The notes beneath the pieces were generated by a model. The model had not been told where the DNA came from. It ran no database searches and saw only the letters and a program-made list of their open reading frames with translations. DNA of 64,000 bases from Corynebacterium tuberculostearicum. GTDB taxonomy: Bacteria; Actinomycetota; Actinomycetes; Mycobacteriales; Mycobacteriaceae. The stretch lies in assembly GCF_030503735.1 (NCBI RefSeq), contig NZ_CP073096.1, forward strand, positions 2,046,001 to 2,110,000, read 5' to 3'. Both the position numbers and the translations under genes were made by a program. Shown piece after piece: positions 37,258-46,869 of the stretch. How positions within the stretch are numbered: the first letter of the stretch is position 1; each line of letters opens with the position of its first letter.

Positions 37258-37845
37258 ATGAACCAGTTTGAAACCCTGCGTCAGGATCTGCACGAAAATT
37301 ACGGCCATGAGTACATGGCCGCAGAAATCGATGCCAAGCTCGATGAGGTTATTGCCAAGCACACCAAGAAAGCGGAGCTCGAAGAATTCGTGCCGCTATT
37401 GGTGGAGCGTGAGGTGCGTGAATACTTCGGCGCTCACCGCCTTCACGTCCGCTTTGCCGCCGGTACCAATAATGCGTTGGCTCAAGCCGCAGCGGAATTG
37501 ACCCGCAAGCACGCCGGCGAGGCCCTCTTTGTAGATACCGCCGTTGCTCACCCAGAAAACGAAGCGGAAGGCCACCTTGCCCACGTCATGAACGAGCGCG
37601 GCATGGGGGAAGCCCCGAATAAGTACCTCGATGAGGTGCGCACGGTAGCGATGCCGGATTACATCGTGTTCTTGGGCCGCGAGGTAGAACGCGATGAGGC
37701 AGGCAAGGACATCAAAATTTGGGATATTCCTGCCGCGGATACCGTGGAGGAGGCGCGCGAATTGGCTGATGACCTCGAAGCCCGCGTACTCTACATGCTC
37801 AACAAGCTGGGCATCGATCCGGTAACCGAACCGGTCAACGCCTAG
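37258..37845 (+). CDS. Three-helix-bundle plus phosphatase-fold (ArsC/LMW-PTP-like) protein lacking the catalytic loop
   Basis: A 195-residue protein. Residues 1–57 look like the three-helix dimerisation bundle found in front of some corynebacterial arsenate reductases. The rest follows the low-molecular-weight phosphatase/ArsC pattern (LARKHAGEALFVDTA-like helix and strand, then DEVRTVAMPDYIVFLG). The catalytic P-loop (Cys-x5-Arg) is replaced by RFAAGTNNALAQ (65–76), with neither Cys nor Arg. It is therefore probably not an enzyme of this class. Its stop overlaps the convergent DUF5129 gene. Confidence 0.65.
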   Translation: MNQFETLRQDLHENYGHEYMAAEIDAKLDEVIAKHTKKAELEEFVPLLVEREVREYFGAHRLHVRFAAGTNNALAQAAAELTRKHAGEALFVDTAVAHPENEAEGHLAHVMNERGMGEAPNKYLDEVRTVAMPDYIVFLGREVERDEAGKDIKIWDIPAADTVEEARELADDLEARVLYMLNKLGIDPVTEPVNA

Positions 37846-39104
37846 AAGCGGTACGGGTCGGGCAGCTGGGAGGAGACGTTATTATTAGCCACCCAGAAGC
37901 CCGCAAACCTATAGGGCATGTAGTGCGTGCCCATGCCGGGGCGCCACTCGGGGGTTCCTAGTAGTGGGGGAGTATCGCGGTCGCGCTGCGGATACAGCTT
38001 TTCCGGCAATGCGCCCACCATGTGGTGGTAGTCTTCCAAGAGGCGCGCGAAGGCAGAATCGAAGTCTTCGCGCGAAAGATCCTGCGCCAAGTCATTAATG
38101 CGCTGGGTAATCTGGCGCAGGCTGTCATTGTCGGGCTGGCGGGATAGGGCCGCTTGGGCGTCGCCAAGCAGCCATTGCACCTCGCCGGCGCGAACCGAAG
38201 TATCGCCGGAGCAGAACTTTTCTAGGGAATCTACCTGGGCTGCGGCGGTATTTATCTGCTTGAGTGCTTTATATGCCTTCTTGACGGACGCAGCGTGCAG
38301 GGAGAAGTCCTGGATGCCTTCCAGCGCCCTAATCGTTGGCAGGGCATCGGTATATTGGCCGAGCAATGAACGCCACTGCACCTTGAGGTAGTCACCCGCC
38401 AAGGGGGAATGCAGGGCGTTAATCCGCGCCTCCGTGCGGGCGATGAGCTCTTCGGCCCTATCGCGAGCGCCTTCTATATAGTCAAAGCGCTTGCGCAGCC
38501 GCGCACGTCTGACCAGCAGGTATACGATGAGACCAACGGCGCCGAGAACCACGATCACCAAAGTGCCGGCAATAAACAAGGTCCACGTGGGCATTTCCTC
38601 CCCGTAGTGCCGGCGCACGGAAGTATCCGCAGCGGCGCGCGTAGCCAAAATCATGCCGACGGTGTAGTTATTGTCTGTCAGTGCGGGCCGCATCTGGTCC
38701 AAGATGCCATCCACGCGGCCATCATCGTAAATTTTGGTGTCGTGGCATACCTCGGGGCCGCAGTGCACGGCCATACTATTAGGCTCGAAGCCAACAGCAA
38801 TGACGAGCACATTCTTTTGCAGTCCGCTTTCAGCCATGAACTGGGGATGCTCGCGCTCCAAATCCCGAAAAAGGGTATGGAAAAACTCCTCGCCCGAACT
38901 TGGATACGTGGCGTAGATGACTTCGTGCACAGAATCCGGCAAATGCATGGACTGTGCTTGTGATTTGATGGCGTCTTCGTCCGAATTGCTGAGGATCTGA
39001 GCGTGGTCCAAAAAATCCACCGCAGGCTTTTCCGCTGCTAGGGCGGCGGGTGCGCTGGTAACAGCGAGAAGACCTACTGCTACCGCACAAGGAACCCATC
39101 TCAT
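37842..39104 (-). CDS. DUF5129-type exported membrane protein
   Basis: A 420-residue protein with a signal peptide (to about residue 23, APAALAAEK). An extracytoplasmic TPM-like domain (about 28–160, with VDFLDHAQIL and LQKNVLVIAVGF) precedes one transmembrane helix (about 180–203). A helical cytoplasmic part makes up the rest. This corresponds, from memory, to the corynebacterial DUF5129 family of unknown function. TATGAT lies 8 bases before the ATG. It is divergent from glfT2. Confidence 0.7.
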   Translation of the reverse strand: MRWVPCAVAVGLLAVTSAPAALAAEKPAVDFLDHAQILSNSDEDAIKSQAQSMHLPDSVHEVIYATYPSSGEEFFHTLFRDLEREHPQFMAESGLQKNVLVIAVGFEPNSMAVHCGPEVCHDTKIYDDGRVDGILDQMRPALTDNNYTVGMILATRAAADTSVRRHYGEEMPTWTLFIAGTLVIVVLGAVGLIVYLLVRRARLRKRFDYIEGARDRAEELIARTEARINALHSPLAGDYLKVQWRSLLGQYTDALPTIRALEGIQDFSLHAASVKKAYKALKQINTAAAQVDSLEKFCSGDTSVRAGEVQWLLGDAQAALSRQPDNDSLRQITQRINDLAQDLSREDFDSAFARLLEDYHHMVGALPEKLYPQRDRDTPPLLGTPEWRPGMGTHYMPYRFAGFWVANNNVSSQLPDPYRF

Positions 39105-39112
39105 GATGTTCC

Positions 39113-39118
39113 ATCATA
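39113..39118 (-). promoter_or_regulatory. -10 box for the DUF5129 gene
   Basis: TATGAT on the minus strand, 8 bases before the ATG at 39104. Confidence 0.45.
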
Positions 39119-39211
39119 CGGGCTCCCGCGTGTAAACCGTAGTACTCATGCAAAAGCAACTACGCTAAATCGCTGACTACTGTTTATACCGTTTGGAGAA
39201 TCGAAGCTATC

Positions 39212-41164
39212 GTGACTGCCAACAACACCCAGGCCCATGAGCCCCTGCAGCGCATCCTGCTGCCTAAGCGTGGCGAGCCCTTTGATGTGCGGATGCTCTA
39301 CCTCATTGAGGCCGAGCAAAACCGCGAACGCCTTAGCTGGTTTGACCGCACGTCCGTAACCATCCCTGCCGGCGAGGAAGCCTCTTTTGAGACCTACTTC
39401 AATGCCTTCCCGGCTTCTTATTGGCGCCGCTGGTCGCAGCTGCGCTCCGTTATTCTCAGCCTAGACATTGAGGGCCAGGCAAATATTTCCCTATACCGGT
39501 CTAAGCAGGATGGCCAGCGCATTTCCGTGGCCAACCACCTAGTGGGCTCCGGCCACCACGAGTTTGAGCTGCCGCTTAAAAACTTCGAGGACGGCGGCTG
39601 GCTGTGGTTTGATATTACCGCCGAGCAGGAAACCACGCTTGCCGACGCCGCCTGGTGCTCCCCCCACGCCCCCGGCCCGCAGCTGCTGCCGGACGGCACC
39701 GAACAACCGGCGCAGGACAAGCGCGTGGCAGTCGGCATTCCTACCTTTAACCGCCCGACCGATGCCGTGGCAGCGCTCAAGGCGCTGGCCGAGGACTCGG
39801 TGGTAGATGAGATCATCGACTACGTCCTCATGCCGGATCAAGGCAACCAGCACCCGGCCGATGAGCCGGGGTACGACGAGGCGGTGGCTCACTTTGGCGA
39901 TCGCTTCCGCGAATTCCGCCAGGGCAACCTGGGCGGCTCTGGCGGCTACTCCCGCATCATGTACGAGGCGCTGGAAAATACCGATTCGCCCTTCATCCTC
40001 TACATGGATGATGACATCGCCATTGAGCCGGACTCCGTACTGCGCGCGGTTCAGGCGGCCCGCTACGCCGCAAAGCCCATCATCGTGGGCGGCCAGATGC
40101 TTAACCTGCAGGAGCGCTCCCAGCTGCGCACCACCGGCGAGCGAGTCAACCGCGCCGATTTCATGTGGGGCGCAGCCCCGCACGCCGTCTACGATCATGA
40201 TTTTGCCAAGTACCCGCTGCGCGCCATTGGCACTCGCGAAACCCACCTGGATCCCAAAAAGTACGATTCGCGCGCGCTGCACCGCCGCGTTGACGTGGAG
40301 TATAACGGCTGGTGGATGTGCCTCTTCCCACGCATCGTGGCAGAAACTAACGGCCAGCCGCTGCCGCTATTTATCAAGTGGGACGATACCGAGTACTCCC
40401 TGCGCGCGGCGCGCAATGGCTTTCCCACGGTGACTTGGCCGGGTGCCGCCATCTGGCACATGGCCTGGGCTGATAAGGACGATGCTATTGACTGGCAGGC
40501 CTATTTCCACCTGCGCAACCGTCTCATTGCTGCCGCGATGTACCACGATGGCCCGGTCAAGGGCATCACCAAGTCCATCTTTAAGTCCACCCTTAAGCAC
40601 ACCATGTGCATGGAATACTCCACCATGGCCATCCAGATTGAGGCCATGCGGGACTTCCTGGCTGGACCAGATCGTCTCTTTGACATCCTGGAGTCCTCGC
40701 TGCCGCGCATCGCACAGATCCGCAAGAACTACTCCGATGCCGTCATCTTGGAATCCGCCGATGAGCTGCCTGCTCCCACCGGCGCGCCGGGTGTACCTAC
40801 CCGCAATATCGGCGGCCGCCTGGCAAAGATTAAGAAGATCCCGTGGGCCATCAAGGGCCTCAAGCACCTGGTCAGCAAGGAAGACGCCGCGCACCACGAG
40901 GTGCCGCAGCTGAATCTCACCCCGGACGAGGCTCGCTGGTTCACCCTCTCCCGTGTAGATTCGGCCACCGTCTCTACCGCAGGTGGCACCGGCGTGGCCT
41001 TCCGCAAGCGCGACCGCGACCTGGCCAAGGACCTCGTGACCCAGACCCGCGAATTGCTGAAGGAAATCGAGGAAAACTTCGATGATCTGCGCGCCGAATA
41101 CCGCGCGGCGCAGCCGGAGCTGACCTCGCGTGAGTCCTGGAAGAAGGTATTCGATGCCCAGTAA
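39212..41164 (+). CDS. glfT2: Bifunctional galactofuranosyltransferase GlfT2
   Basis: A 650-residue GT2-family enzyme that polymerises the galactan by alternating beta-1,5 and beta-1,6 galactofuranose transfer from UDP-Galf at the inner membrane face. The N-terminal beta-domain (about 1–165) precedes the GT-A core with VGIPTFNRP, GNLGGSGGYSRIMYE and the metal-binding MDDDIAIEPDS (about 262–272). The WHMAWADKDD block is also typical. GTG 39212 is preceded by GGAGAA 12 bases away. It is the first gene of an operon with the PAP2, ubiA and probably aftB genes. Confidence 0.96.
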   Translation: MTANNTQAHEPLQRILLPKRGEPFDVRMLYLIEAEQNRERLSWFDRTSVTIPAGEEASFETYFNAFPASYWRRWSQLRSVILSLDIEGQANISLYRSKQDGQRISVANHLVGSGHHEFELPLKNFEDGGWLWFDITAEQETTLADAAWCSPHAPGPQLLPDGTEQPAQDKRVAVGIPTFNRPTDAVAALKALAEDSVVDEIIDYVLMPDQGNQHPADEPGYDEAVAHFGDRFREFRQGNLGGSGGYSRIMYEALENTDSPFILYMDDDIAIEPDSVLRAVQAARYAAKPIIVGGQMLNLQERSQLRTTGERVNRADFMWGAAPHAVYDHDFAKYPLRAIGTRETHLDPKKYDSRALHRRVDVEYNGWWMCLFPRIVAETNGQPLPLFIKWDDTEYSLRAARNGFPTVTWPGAAIWHMAWADKDDAIDWQAYFHLRNRLIAAAMYHDGPVKGITKSIFKSTLKHTMCMEYSTMAIQIEAMRDFLAGPDRLFDILESSLPRIAQIRKNYSDAVILESADELPAPTGAPGVPTRNIGGRLAKIKKIPWAIKGLKHLVSKEDAAHHEVPQLNLTPDEARWFTLSRVDSATVSTAGGTGVAFRKRDRDLAKDLVTQTRELLKEIEENFDDLRAEYRAAQPELTSRESWKKVFDAQ

Positions 41165-41669
41165 GCTATCAGAAGCAGAATCGCGCGTTCTCGAATCCAT
41201 CCAGGGAGCGGCTTTCGACGTGCCCGGTGTGCTTCCCACCGCCCGCGGGCTCAGCCACTGGGGCGAGCATGCCTTGGGTTGGATGGGCAGCGCTGCGGTG
41301 GGGGCGGGCGTCGATAAGCGCCGCCGCGAAGGCTGGATCCGCGTAGGGGCCGCTGCCTTCCTCGCGCACGCCGCCAGCGTGGTGCTCAAGCGCATCGTGC
41401 GCCGCAAGCGCCCGGATTATTCGTACGTGCGCGTGGGGGTAAAGACTCCCTCCAAGCTATCTTTCCCCAGCTCGCATGCGACCTCCACCACTGCATTCCT
41501 CGTTGCGGTAGCTCGACTTACCGGCCGCAAGGCGCCGCTGTTCGGCGTGCCGGTGATGATGGCATCGCGTATGGTGCTCGGGGTGCATTATCCAACCGAT
41601 ACGGCAGTGGGTGCGGCCATCGGCGCTGCCACCGCGGAGGTCGTGATGAAAGGAATGAAGCATGAGTGA
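41154..41669 (+). CDS. PAP2-family phosphatase (probable decaprenylphosphoryl-5-phosphoribose phosphatase)
   Basis: A 171-residue membrane phosphatase. All three PAP2 motifs are intact: KRIVRRKRP, FPSSHAT and SRMVLGVHYPTD. Its place between glfT2 and ubiA matches Rv3807c, proposed to dephosphorylate decaprenylphosphoryl-5-phosphoribose on the way to the arabinose donor. I chose ATG 41154 (MPSKLSEAE), which overlaps the glfT2 end by 11 bases. It in turn overlaps ubiA by 8 bases, so translation is tightly coupled. Confidence 0.88.
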   Translation: MPSKLSEAESRVLESIQGAAFDVPGVLPTARGLSHWGEHALGWMGSAAVGAGVDKRRREGWIRVGAAAFLAHAASVVLKRIVRRKRPDYSYVRVGVKTPSKLSFPSSHATSTTAFLVAVARLTGRKAPLFGVPVMMASRMVLGVHYPTDTAVGAAIGAATAEVVMKGMKHE

Positions 41670-42642
41670 TGATGGAAACCAGCACTTTTTCCATTCGGAA
41701 CCGCACACCTCTGGCGTAGATACCGGCCGCAAGCGCAAGCCGCCGAAGAATCTTGCCGATGGCATGATTAAGGCCCTGCGCCCCAAGCAGTGGGTCAAAA
41801 ACGTCCTAGTGCTGGCGGCCCCGGCCGCGGCCGGCGCCGATGCGTTATTCCATGGCCGCGTGCTTGTCGACGTCCTCCTGGCCTTCGTCGTTTTCTGCCT
41901 CGGAGCTTCCTCCATCTACCTGATTAACGATGCAAAGGACTGGCGCGAGGATCAAGAGCATCCGACCAAGCGTTTCCGCCCGATTGCCTCCGGCGTGCTG
42001 CCCATTAAGCTCGCCTATGTGATGGCAGTGGTGCTCATCTGCCTTTCCATCGGCCTATCCTTCCTCGCCACCGCCGGACCGCAGCTGGCTATCGTGATGG
42101 CGATTTATATCGCGTTGCAGTTGGGCTATTGCTTTGGCTGGAAGCATATGCCGGTGATCGATATTGCCCTGGTGTCCTCGGGCTTCATGCTGCGCACCAT
42201 GGCCGGTGGCGTAGCCGCGGGCATCGAATTATCTCAGTGGTTCCTGCTGGTTGCAGCCTTTGGCTCGCTTTTTATGGCCTCCGGCAAGCGGTATTCTGAG
42301 ATCCTGCTGGTAGAACAAACCGGCGCAAAGATCCGCAAGTCCCTAGAAGGCTATACACCTACCTACCTGCGCTTCGTGTGGACCCTAGCTGCCACCGCGG
42401 TGGTCATCTGCTACACCTTGTGGGGCTTCGAGCTCGCTAGCGACGCCCAGACCGGTGGCGTGTGGTACCAGATTTCCATGGTGCCGTTTACCATCGCCAT
42501 CCTGCGCTACGCTGCCGATGTGGACCGCGGCCAGGGCGGCGCACCGGATGAGATTGCACTGGAAGACCGCACGTTGCAAGTTCTCGCTTTGGCCTGGCTC
42601 GCCTGCATTGCCATGGCGGTTTATATCATGCCGTTATTCTAG
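41662..42642 (+). CDS. ubiA: Decaprenyl-phosphate phosphoribosyltransferase (UbiA family)
   Basis: A 326-residue membrane enzyme that joins phosphoribosyl pyrophosphate to decaprenyl phosphate, the first step to the arabinose donor of arabinogalactan. The metal-binding motif NDAKDWREDQEHPTKRFRP is present at about residues 90–108, together with RPKQWVKNVL near the N-terminus and seven or more hydrophobic helices. It acts before the PAP2 phosphatase encoded just upstream and supplies AftB-type transferases. Confidence 0.95.
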   Translation: MSDDGNQHFFHSEPHTSGVDTGRKRKPPKNLADGMIKALRPKQWVKNVLVLAAPAAAGADALFHGRVLVDVLLAFVVFCLGASSIYLINDAKDWREDQEHPTKRFRPIASGVLPIKLAYVMAVVLICLSIGLSFLATAGPQLAIVMAIYIALQLGYCFGWKHMPVIDIALVSSGFMLRTMAGGVAAGIELSQWFLLVAAFGSLFMASGKRYSEILLVEQTGAKIRKSLEGYTPTYLRFVWTLAATAVVICYTLWGFELASDAQTGGVWYQISMVPFTIAILRYAADVDRGQGGAPDEIALEDRTLQVLALAWLACIAMAVYIMPLF

Positions 42643-42681
42643 GCACAGTCGAATTGATATAGAAATTCTCCGCGGGACTGA

Positions 42682-42687
42682 TAAACT
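42682..42687 (+). promoter_or_regulatory. -10 box for aftB (leaderless)
   Basis: TAAACT, 8 bases before the GTG start and 40 bases after ubiA. It suggests an internal promoter. Confidence 0.5.
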
Positions 42688-42695
42688 TTCTCCCC

Positions 42696-44390
42696 GTGCT
42701 TAACATCGATCACAAAAGTATCGCCCGCTGGAGTACTCCAGCGGTCGTTCTAGTGATCGGTGTTTTGTCTTTTTGGGGCGGCTTCGCGCGCCGCTGGATT
42801 TCCGATGATGGCCTCATTGTCCTGCGCACGGTGCGCAACCTTGAAGCTGGAAACGGCCCGGTTTTCAATATGGGCGAACGGGTAGAGGCCAATACTTCCA
42901 CGTTGTGGCAGTACCTCATTTTCCTTGTGCGCTGGGTCTCCCACGCAAACCTGGAAGGCATCGCCATTTACTTGGGCTTAATCCTAGCGGTAGTGGCAAT
43001 GGTGGTTGGTACGGGGGCATCGGCAAGCATGCGCTCTGGAGCCGTCCTTCCGGCCGGCGCGCTGGTGTATCTGGCCCTGCCACCGGCCCGGGACTTTTTC
43101 ACTTCCGGGCTGGAATGGGGCCTGTGCATTTTCTATCTCGCAGTGCTGTGGTGGCTTTTGCTGAGCTGGTCGCGCCCACGCCGCCACTCCGGTAGCAATA
43201 GTGATGCATACTGGCTTGCCTTCTGGGCCGGATTGTCCTGGCTCGTGCGCCCAGAGCTCGCCCTGTACGGCGGGCTGGTAGGAATCTTGCTGCTGGTATC
43301 CCATCGCTCGTGGAAGATTCTTGCCGCCGCTGTACCACTGCCGTTGGCCTATGAGATTTTCCGCATGGGGTACTACGGGCTGCTGACCCCGCACACAGCC
43401 GTCGCCAAATCTGCAGCTGGTTCCGAATGGGGCAAGGGCGCCACCTACCTGGCAGATTTCGTCGGACCGTATTGGCTCTTCCTGCCGCTCATCGTGCTAG
43501 CCATTGCGGGTCTGTGGAAGGCGGACCTGCGCCCCACTGCTGTGCGATCCACCGCCACAGCGGTATATCTCTTTGTGGGCGCGGCCCTCATTCACACGCT
43601 GTATGTCCTGCGCGTGGGCGGAGACTTTATGCACGGCCGCATGCTGCTGCTGCCACTTTTTGCGTTTCTGCTTCCAATCTTTGTCGTTAGCGTACGCATG
43701 TGGATCGTCTCCGTCCTCTGCGCGGTGTGGGCGCTGGTTATCGTTCTGCGCGGCCATCCGGTGGATTGCAGCGTCTATGCGGATGAAATTTCCATCGTGG
43801 ACGAGCGCGATTTCTGGACCTATAACACCCAGCGCCAGGATCCTCCTACGCGGGCCGAAGAGTTTCTGGGTGCCAAGTTTATGGAGGACTACCAGGAGGG
43901 CATCGACGAGCTAGAGGCCGGCGACGCCATGACCTTCCGCTATATCAAGGGCGAAGATAGGTTCTCGTGGATGGCCACGCCTGCGGACCCTTCGCGCACC
44001 GATCCGCCGACCGTTTACCTGCTCAATTTGGGTCTGTCTTCCATGAATGCGCCGCTGGATATTCGTGTGCTGGACAATATCGGCCTCAGCAACCCTTTGG
44101 CGGCGCGCCAGCCGCGCATCGTGGGCGGGCGCATTGGGCACGACAAGAGCTTGGATATGTCGTGGCAGGTGGCAGATTCCGCGGCCGATATCGACGAGAT
44201 TCCGGCGTGGATTGATAAACACGAGGCGGCCAAGGCTCGCGCCGCGCTTGGCGACGCCGATTTTCAGAAACTCTTCGCCACATACAGGGAACCCCTAACT
44301 TGGGACCGTTTCTGGAAAAATATTAAATTCTCCCTGACCGATGGCCGGACCCTTGCCTTCTCCTCGAATCCCTCTGACTACCTGCATTAA
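42696..44390 (+). CDS. aftB: Terminal beta-1,2-arabinofuranosyltransferase AftB
   Basis: A 564-residue GT-C membrane enzyme that adds terminal beta-1,2-arabinofuranose from decaprenyl-phosphoarabinose. The first periplasmic loop carries the GT-C acidic pair RRWISDDGLIVLRTV (about residue 36), followed by ERVEANTSTLWQYL. About ten hydrophobic segments and a C-terminal periplasmic domain (from about 350) follow. The GTG start lacks a Shine-Dalgarno sequence and has a -10 box just before it. Its place after ubiA and before the mycoloyltransferase is conserved. Confidence 0.92.
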   Translation: MLNIDHKSIARWSTPAVVLVIGVLSFWGGFARRWISDDGLIVLRTVRNLEAGNGPVFNMGERVEANTSTLWQYLIFLVRWVSHANLEGIAIYLGLILAVVAMVVGTGASASMRSGAVLPAGALVYLALPPARDFFTSGLEWGLCIFYLAVLWWLLLSWSRPRRHSGSNSDAYWLAFWAGLSWLVRPELALYGGLVGILLLVSHRSWKILAAAVPLPLAYEIFRMGYYGLLTPHTAVAKSAAGSEWGKGATYLADFVGPYWLFLPLIVLAIAGLWKADLRPTAVRSTATAVYLFVGAALIHTLYVLRVGGDFMHGRMLLLPLFAFLLPIFVVSVRMWIVSVLCAVWALVIVLRGHPVDCSVYADEISIVDERDFWTYNTQRQDPPTRAEEFLGAKFMEDYQEGIDELEAGDAMTFRYIKGEDRFSWMATPADPSRTDPPTVYLLNLGLSSMNAPLDIRVLDNIGLSNPLAARQPRIVGGRIGHDKSLDMSWQVADSAADIDEIPAWIDKHEAAKARAALGDADFQKLFATYREPLTWDRFWKNIKFSLTDGRTLAFSSNPSDYLH

Positions 44391-44527
44391 TCCCTTTAAA
44401 TGCAGACTTTAGGGGGAACCTAAGTTACACTATTCTGTGACATTGTTATCGAGCCGTGACGTTAACGGTATACAGGTTTCGGACGATAGAACTTAGTGAC
44501 AATCACCGAGTAGTTTGAAGGAGAAAG

Positions 44528-45541
44528 ATGACTGCATCCATCAAGGGTCGCGTCCTTTCAGTTATCATGGCAGTTGCCGTAGCTTTGGGTCTGGCCGTTG
44601 TGGCGGGGTCCCAGCCGGCAGAGGCAGCCAACCGCGATTGGCTGCGCCGTGACGCCACTGGCACATGTGAGTGGGACAAGGTTGCCTGGTGGGTCCAGCG
44701 CTGTGACGTATGGTCTCAAGCTATGGGCCGGACCATTCCAGTACAGGTTCAGCCCGCAAAGCGCGGCGGCAATGCTGCCCTTTACCTGCTGGATGGCCTG
44801 CGCGCTACCGAGCGTACCAATGCTTGGGTCAACGACGTCAACGCTGCTAAGACCTATGAGCCGCACAACATTACCCTGGCTATGCCGGTTGGTGGTGCTG
44901 CTTCCTTCTACGCTGACTGGCAAGGTCCTGCCACCTACGACCTGGAAAATCCGGTCAACTATAAGTGGGAGACCTTCCTGACCAGCGAGCTCCCTGGCTA
45001 CTTGGAGCGCAATTTTGGTGTTGCCCGCAATAACAACTCTATTGCTGGCCTGTCCATGGGTGCCGGTGCTGCTCTGACCCTCGCCGCAAAGCACCCGAAC
45101 CAGTTCCGCCAGGCAATGTCCTACTCGGGCTTCCTCACTACCACGGTCCCGGGTGCCCAGACCATGATGCGCTTTGCCATGCTGGACGCGGGCGGATTCA
45201 ATATCAACGCCATGTACGGTTCCTTGTTTAACCCGAAGCGTTTCCAGAACGACCCGCTACTGCTTATTCCGAAGTTGCGCAATACCAACCTGTATATCTC
45301 CGCAGCTTCCGGTATTCCGGGTGCCGGCGATAGCCACTACCTGCCGGAGCACCAGGCTGCCGGTGCGGCACTTGAGTTTGGGTCCAATGTCACCACTCGC
45401 GTGTGGGAAGGCGCTGCTCGCCTGCAGGGTCTCAATCCAACCGTGGATTACCCAGCCCAGGGTCTGCACAACTGGGAGCAGTTCGGCTACCAGCTCAACC
45501 GCTCTAAGCCGCAGGTGCTCAACGTTATGAACGCCTGGTAA
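44528..45541 (+). CDS. cmt: Corynomycolyltransferase (antigen 85-like)
   Basis: A 337-residue secreted enzyme that moves corynomycolate between trehalose esters and the arabinogalactan. A signal peptide (cut likely after QPAEAA, about residue 35) precedes an alpha/beta-hydrolase fold. The nucleophile is in GLSMGAGAA (about residue 175), with LLDGLRATERTNAW and a final HNWEQFGYQL providing the catalytic His. AAGGAG is 6 bases before the ATG. A terminator follows the gene. The place after aftB matches fbpA in mycobacteria. Confidence 0.93.
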   Translation: MTASIKGRVLSVIMAVAVALGLAVVAGSQPAEAANRDWLRRDATGTCEWDKVAWWVQRCDVWSQAMGRTIPVQVQPAKRGGNAALYLLDGLRATERTNAWVNDVNAAKTYEPHNITLAMPVGGAASFYADWQGPATYDLENPVNYKWETFLTSELPGYLERNFGVARNNNSIAGLSMGAGAALTLAAKHPNQFRQAMSYSGFLTTTVPGAQTMMRFAMLDAGGFNINAMYGSLFNPKRFQNDPLLLIPKLRNTNLYISAASGIPGAGDSHYLPEHQAAGAALEFGSNVTTRVWEGAARLQGLNPTVDYPAQGLHNWEQFGYQLNRSKPQVLNVMNAW

Positions 45542-45554
45542 TTCTCGCGGCTTA

Positions 45555-45590
45555 ATCCTCCTTCCTAAGCGGAAGGGGGATTTTCTTTTG
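45555..45590 (+). terminator. Terminator of the mycoloyltransferase gene
   Basis: ATCCTCCTTCC pairs with GGAAGGGGGAT around TAAGC, followed by TTTTCTTTTG. Confidence 0.9.
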
Positions 45591-45702
45591 CTCGTATAGT
45601 CGAACAAATATACGTCTATCCGTTGCGTACGTCTGGATGGTTGGTTAACCTGTAGGTGTTAGTTCGATTGGGTGTGCGAAACAAGTTCGAGGGAGAGCTG
45701 TC

Positions 45703-46848
45703 ATGACTACTGCCACCGCACCACCAAAGCAGGCATATTTTTCTACTAATGACATGGAAGATACCGTGTGCGTAATGGCCATGGTGCAAAGAATCCAGTC
45801 GTGGCAACTTTTTCAGGCGCTATTACCGCAACTGGAAGATGACGTTGATTGCACATTGGCAGTGTTATCCAAAAGGTTGGGGCTGTCTCGGTGGCGCGTC
45901 TCAAGCGCAATCCAGGCCCACTTTCGGATGCGCGAGCTGCCGCTTACTACTGCAGTGCAGACAGAGCACTGGATTTTGGACCTTCCGCGTCTCCAGGTCA
46001 TCGACGTGGAATTACGTCCCCTCGGGAATGATGAAGTACAGATCCAATTGGTTGATGCGGCGTTGGCAGACTTCTTGACTCCTAAGGATCCAGGGCAGCA
46101 CGTTCCGACAGAACCGGAAATCCGCAACTTCCTGCGCGGATTTATTGACGGGCTGCTCAAACCGGATTTGTCTAAGGATATCGAGCGTGCAGTGTCGGTT
46201 TCCTATTCAGGCGGACAGGCCACGATTGTCGTGAAGACAGATAAAGCAACGGCGGCAGCCATTTCGAGGCATATTGATAAAGCCGCGACACAAGACGGGG
46301 GTTCAAAGGCGGAGGCGCTGGAAAAGCTCATTTTCAATCGCACTAGTACCAAGGTGGTAATCAACACCTATCGCACCGGCGAAGACACCTCCCGTGTTTT
46401 TATTCCTAGTGCAGGATGGTGCGATCTAGGGGAGTATTTAATGCATGACTCGGTGGTGCGAACCCTCCGAGCCGAAGACGTCCAGCAGTATGTGCCCTCA
46501 GAGGAAATTCGTGCCTGGGTGCAAGGGCGGGACGCGACGTGCCGGTGGCCGGGGTGCTCAATGCCGGCGCATTATTGTCAATTGGATCACCGAGTGGAGT
46601 ACGGCGAAAAGGGGCCTACCAGTGTGGGGAATCTCGTGAGCCTTTGTCAGCATCACCATAACGTGAAGACCGATGGACGGGTGCGCTACATCATGGACCC
46701 GTTCACCGGCGATATTGTCTGGATGTTTGAGGATGGCACTTACGAGGTAGACCGAGCGGCAGGTCCATTGGCGCCACGGAATATTCACTGGAAGCTGACG
46801 TGGGAGCGATTCCTCAAGCTCAGAAGGGGATCATTGCAAGGCATGTGA
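45703..46848 (+). CDS. HNH endonuclease domain protein (DUF222-like)
   Basis: A 381-residue protein whose C-terminal part has a full HNH motif: CRWPGCSMPAHYCQLDHRVEYG, then NLVSLCQHHHNVKTDG (about residues 277–325). The N-terminal part (1–260) is helical and resembles the variable region of corynebacterial DUF222/HNH proteins, which occur in many copies with unknown role. It stands alone between the two mycoloyltransferase genes and has no intron or intein around it. Confidence 0.8.
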   Translation: MTTATAPPKQAYFSTNDMEDTVCVMAMVQRIQSWQLFQALLPQLEDDVDCTLAVLSKRLGLSRWRVSSAIQAHFRMRELPLTTAVQTEHWILDLPRLQVIDVELRPLGNDEVQIQLVDAALADFLTPKDPGQHVPTEPEIRNFLRGFIDGLLKPDLSKDIERAVSVSYSGGQATIVVKTDKATAAAISRHIDKAATQDGGSKAEALEKLIFNRTSTKVVINTYRTGEDTSRVFIPSAGWCDLGEYLMHDSVVRTLRAEDVQQYVPSEEIRAWVQGRDATCRWPGCSMPAHYCQLDHRVEYGEKGPTSVGNLVSLCQHHHNVKTDGRVRYIMDPFTGDIVWMFEDGTYEVDRAAGPLAPRNIHWKLTWERFLKLRRGSLQGM

Positions 46849-46869
46849 GTCGGGACTATACAGGGGTCC

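Noticed and set aside
45703..46848. Homing endonuclease of an intron or intein
   Set aside because: The HNH gene is free-standing, no interrupted gene flanks it, and such DUF222/HNH genes are common solitary genes in corynebacteria.
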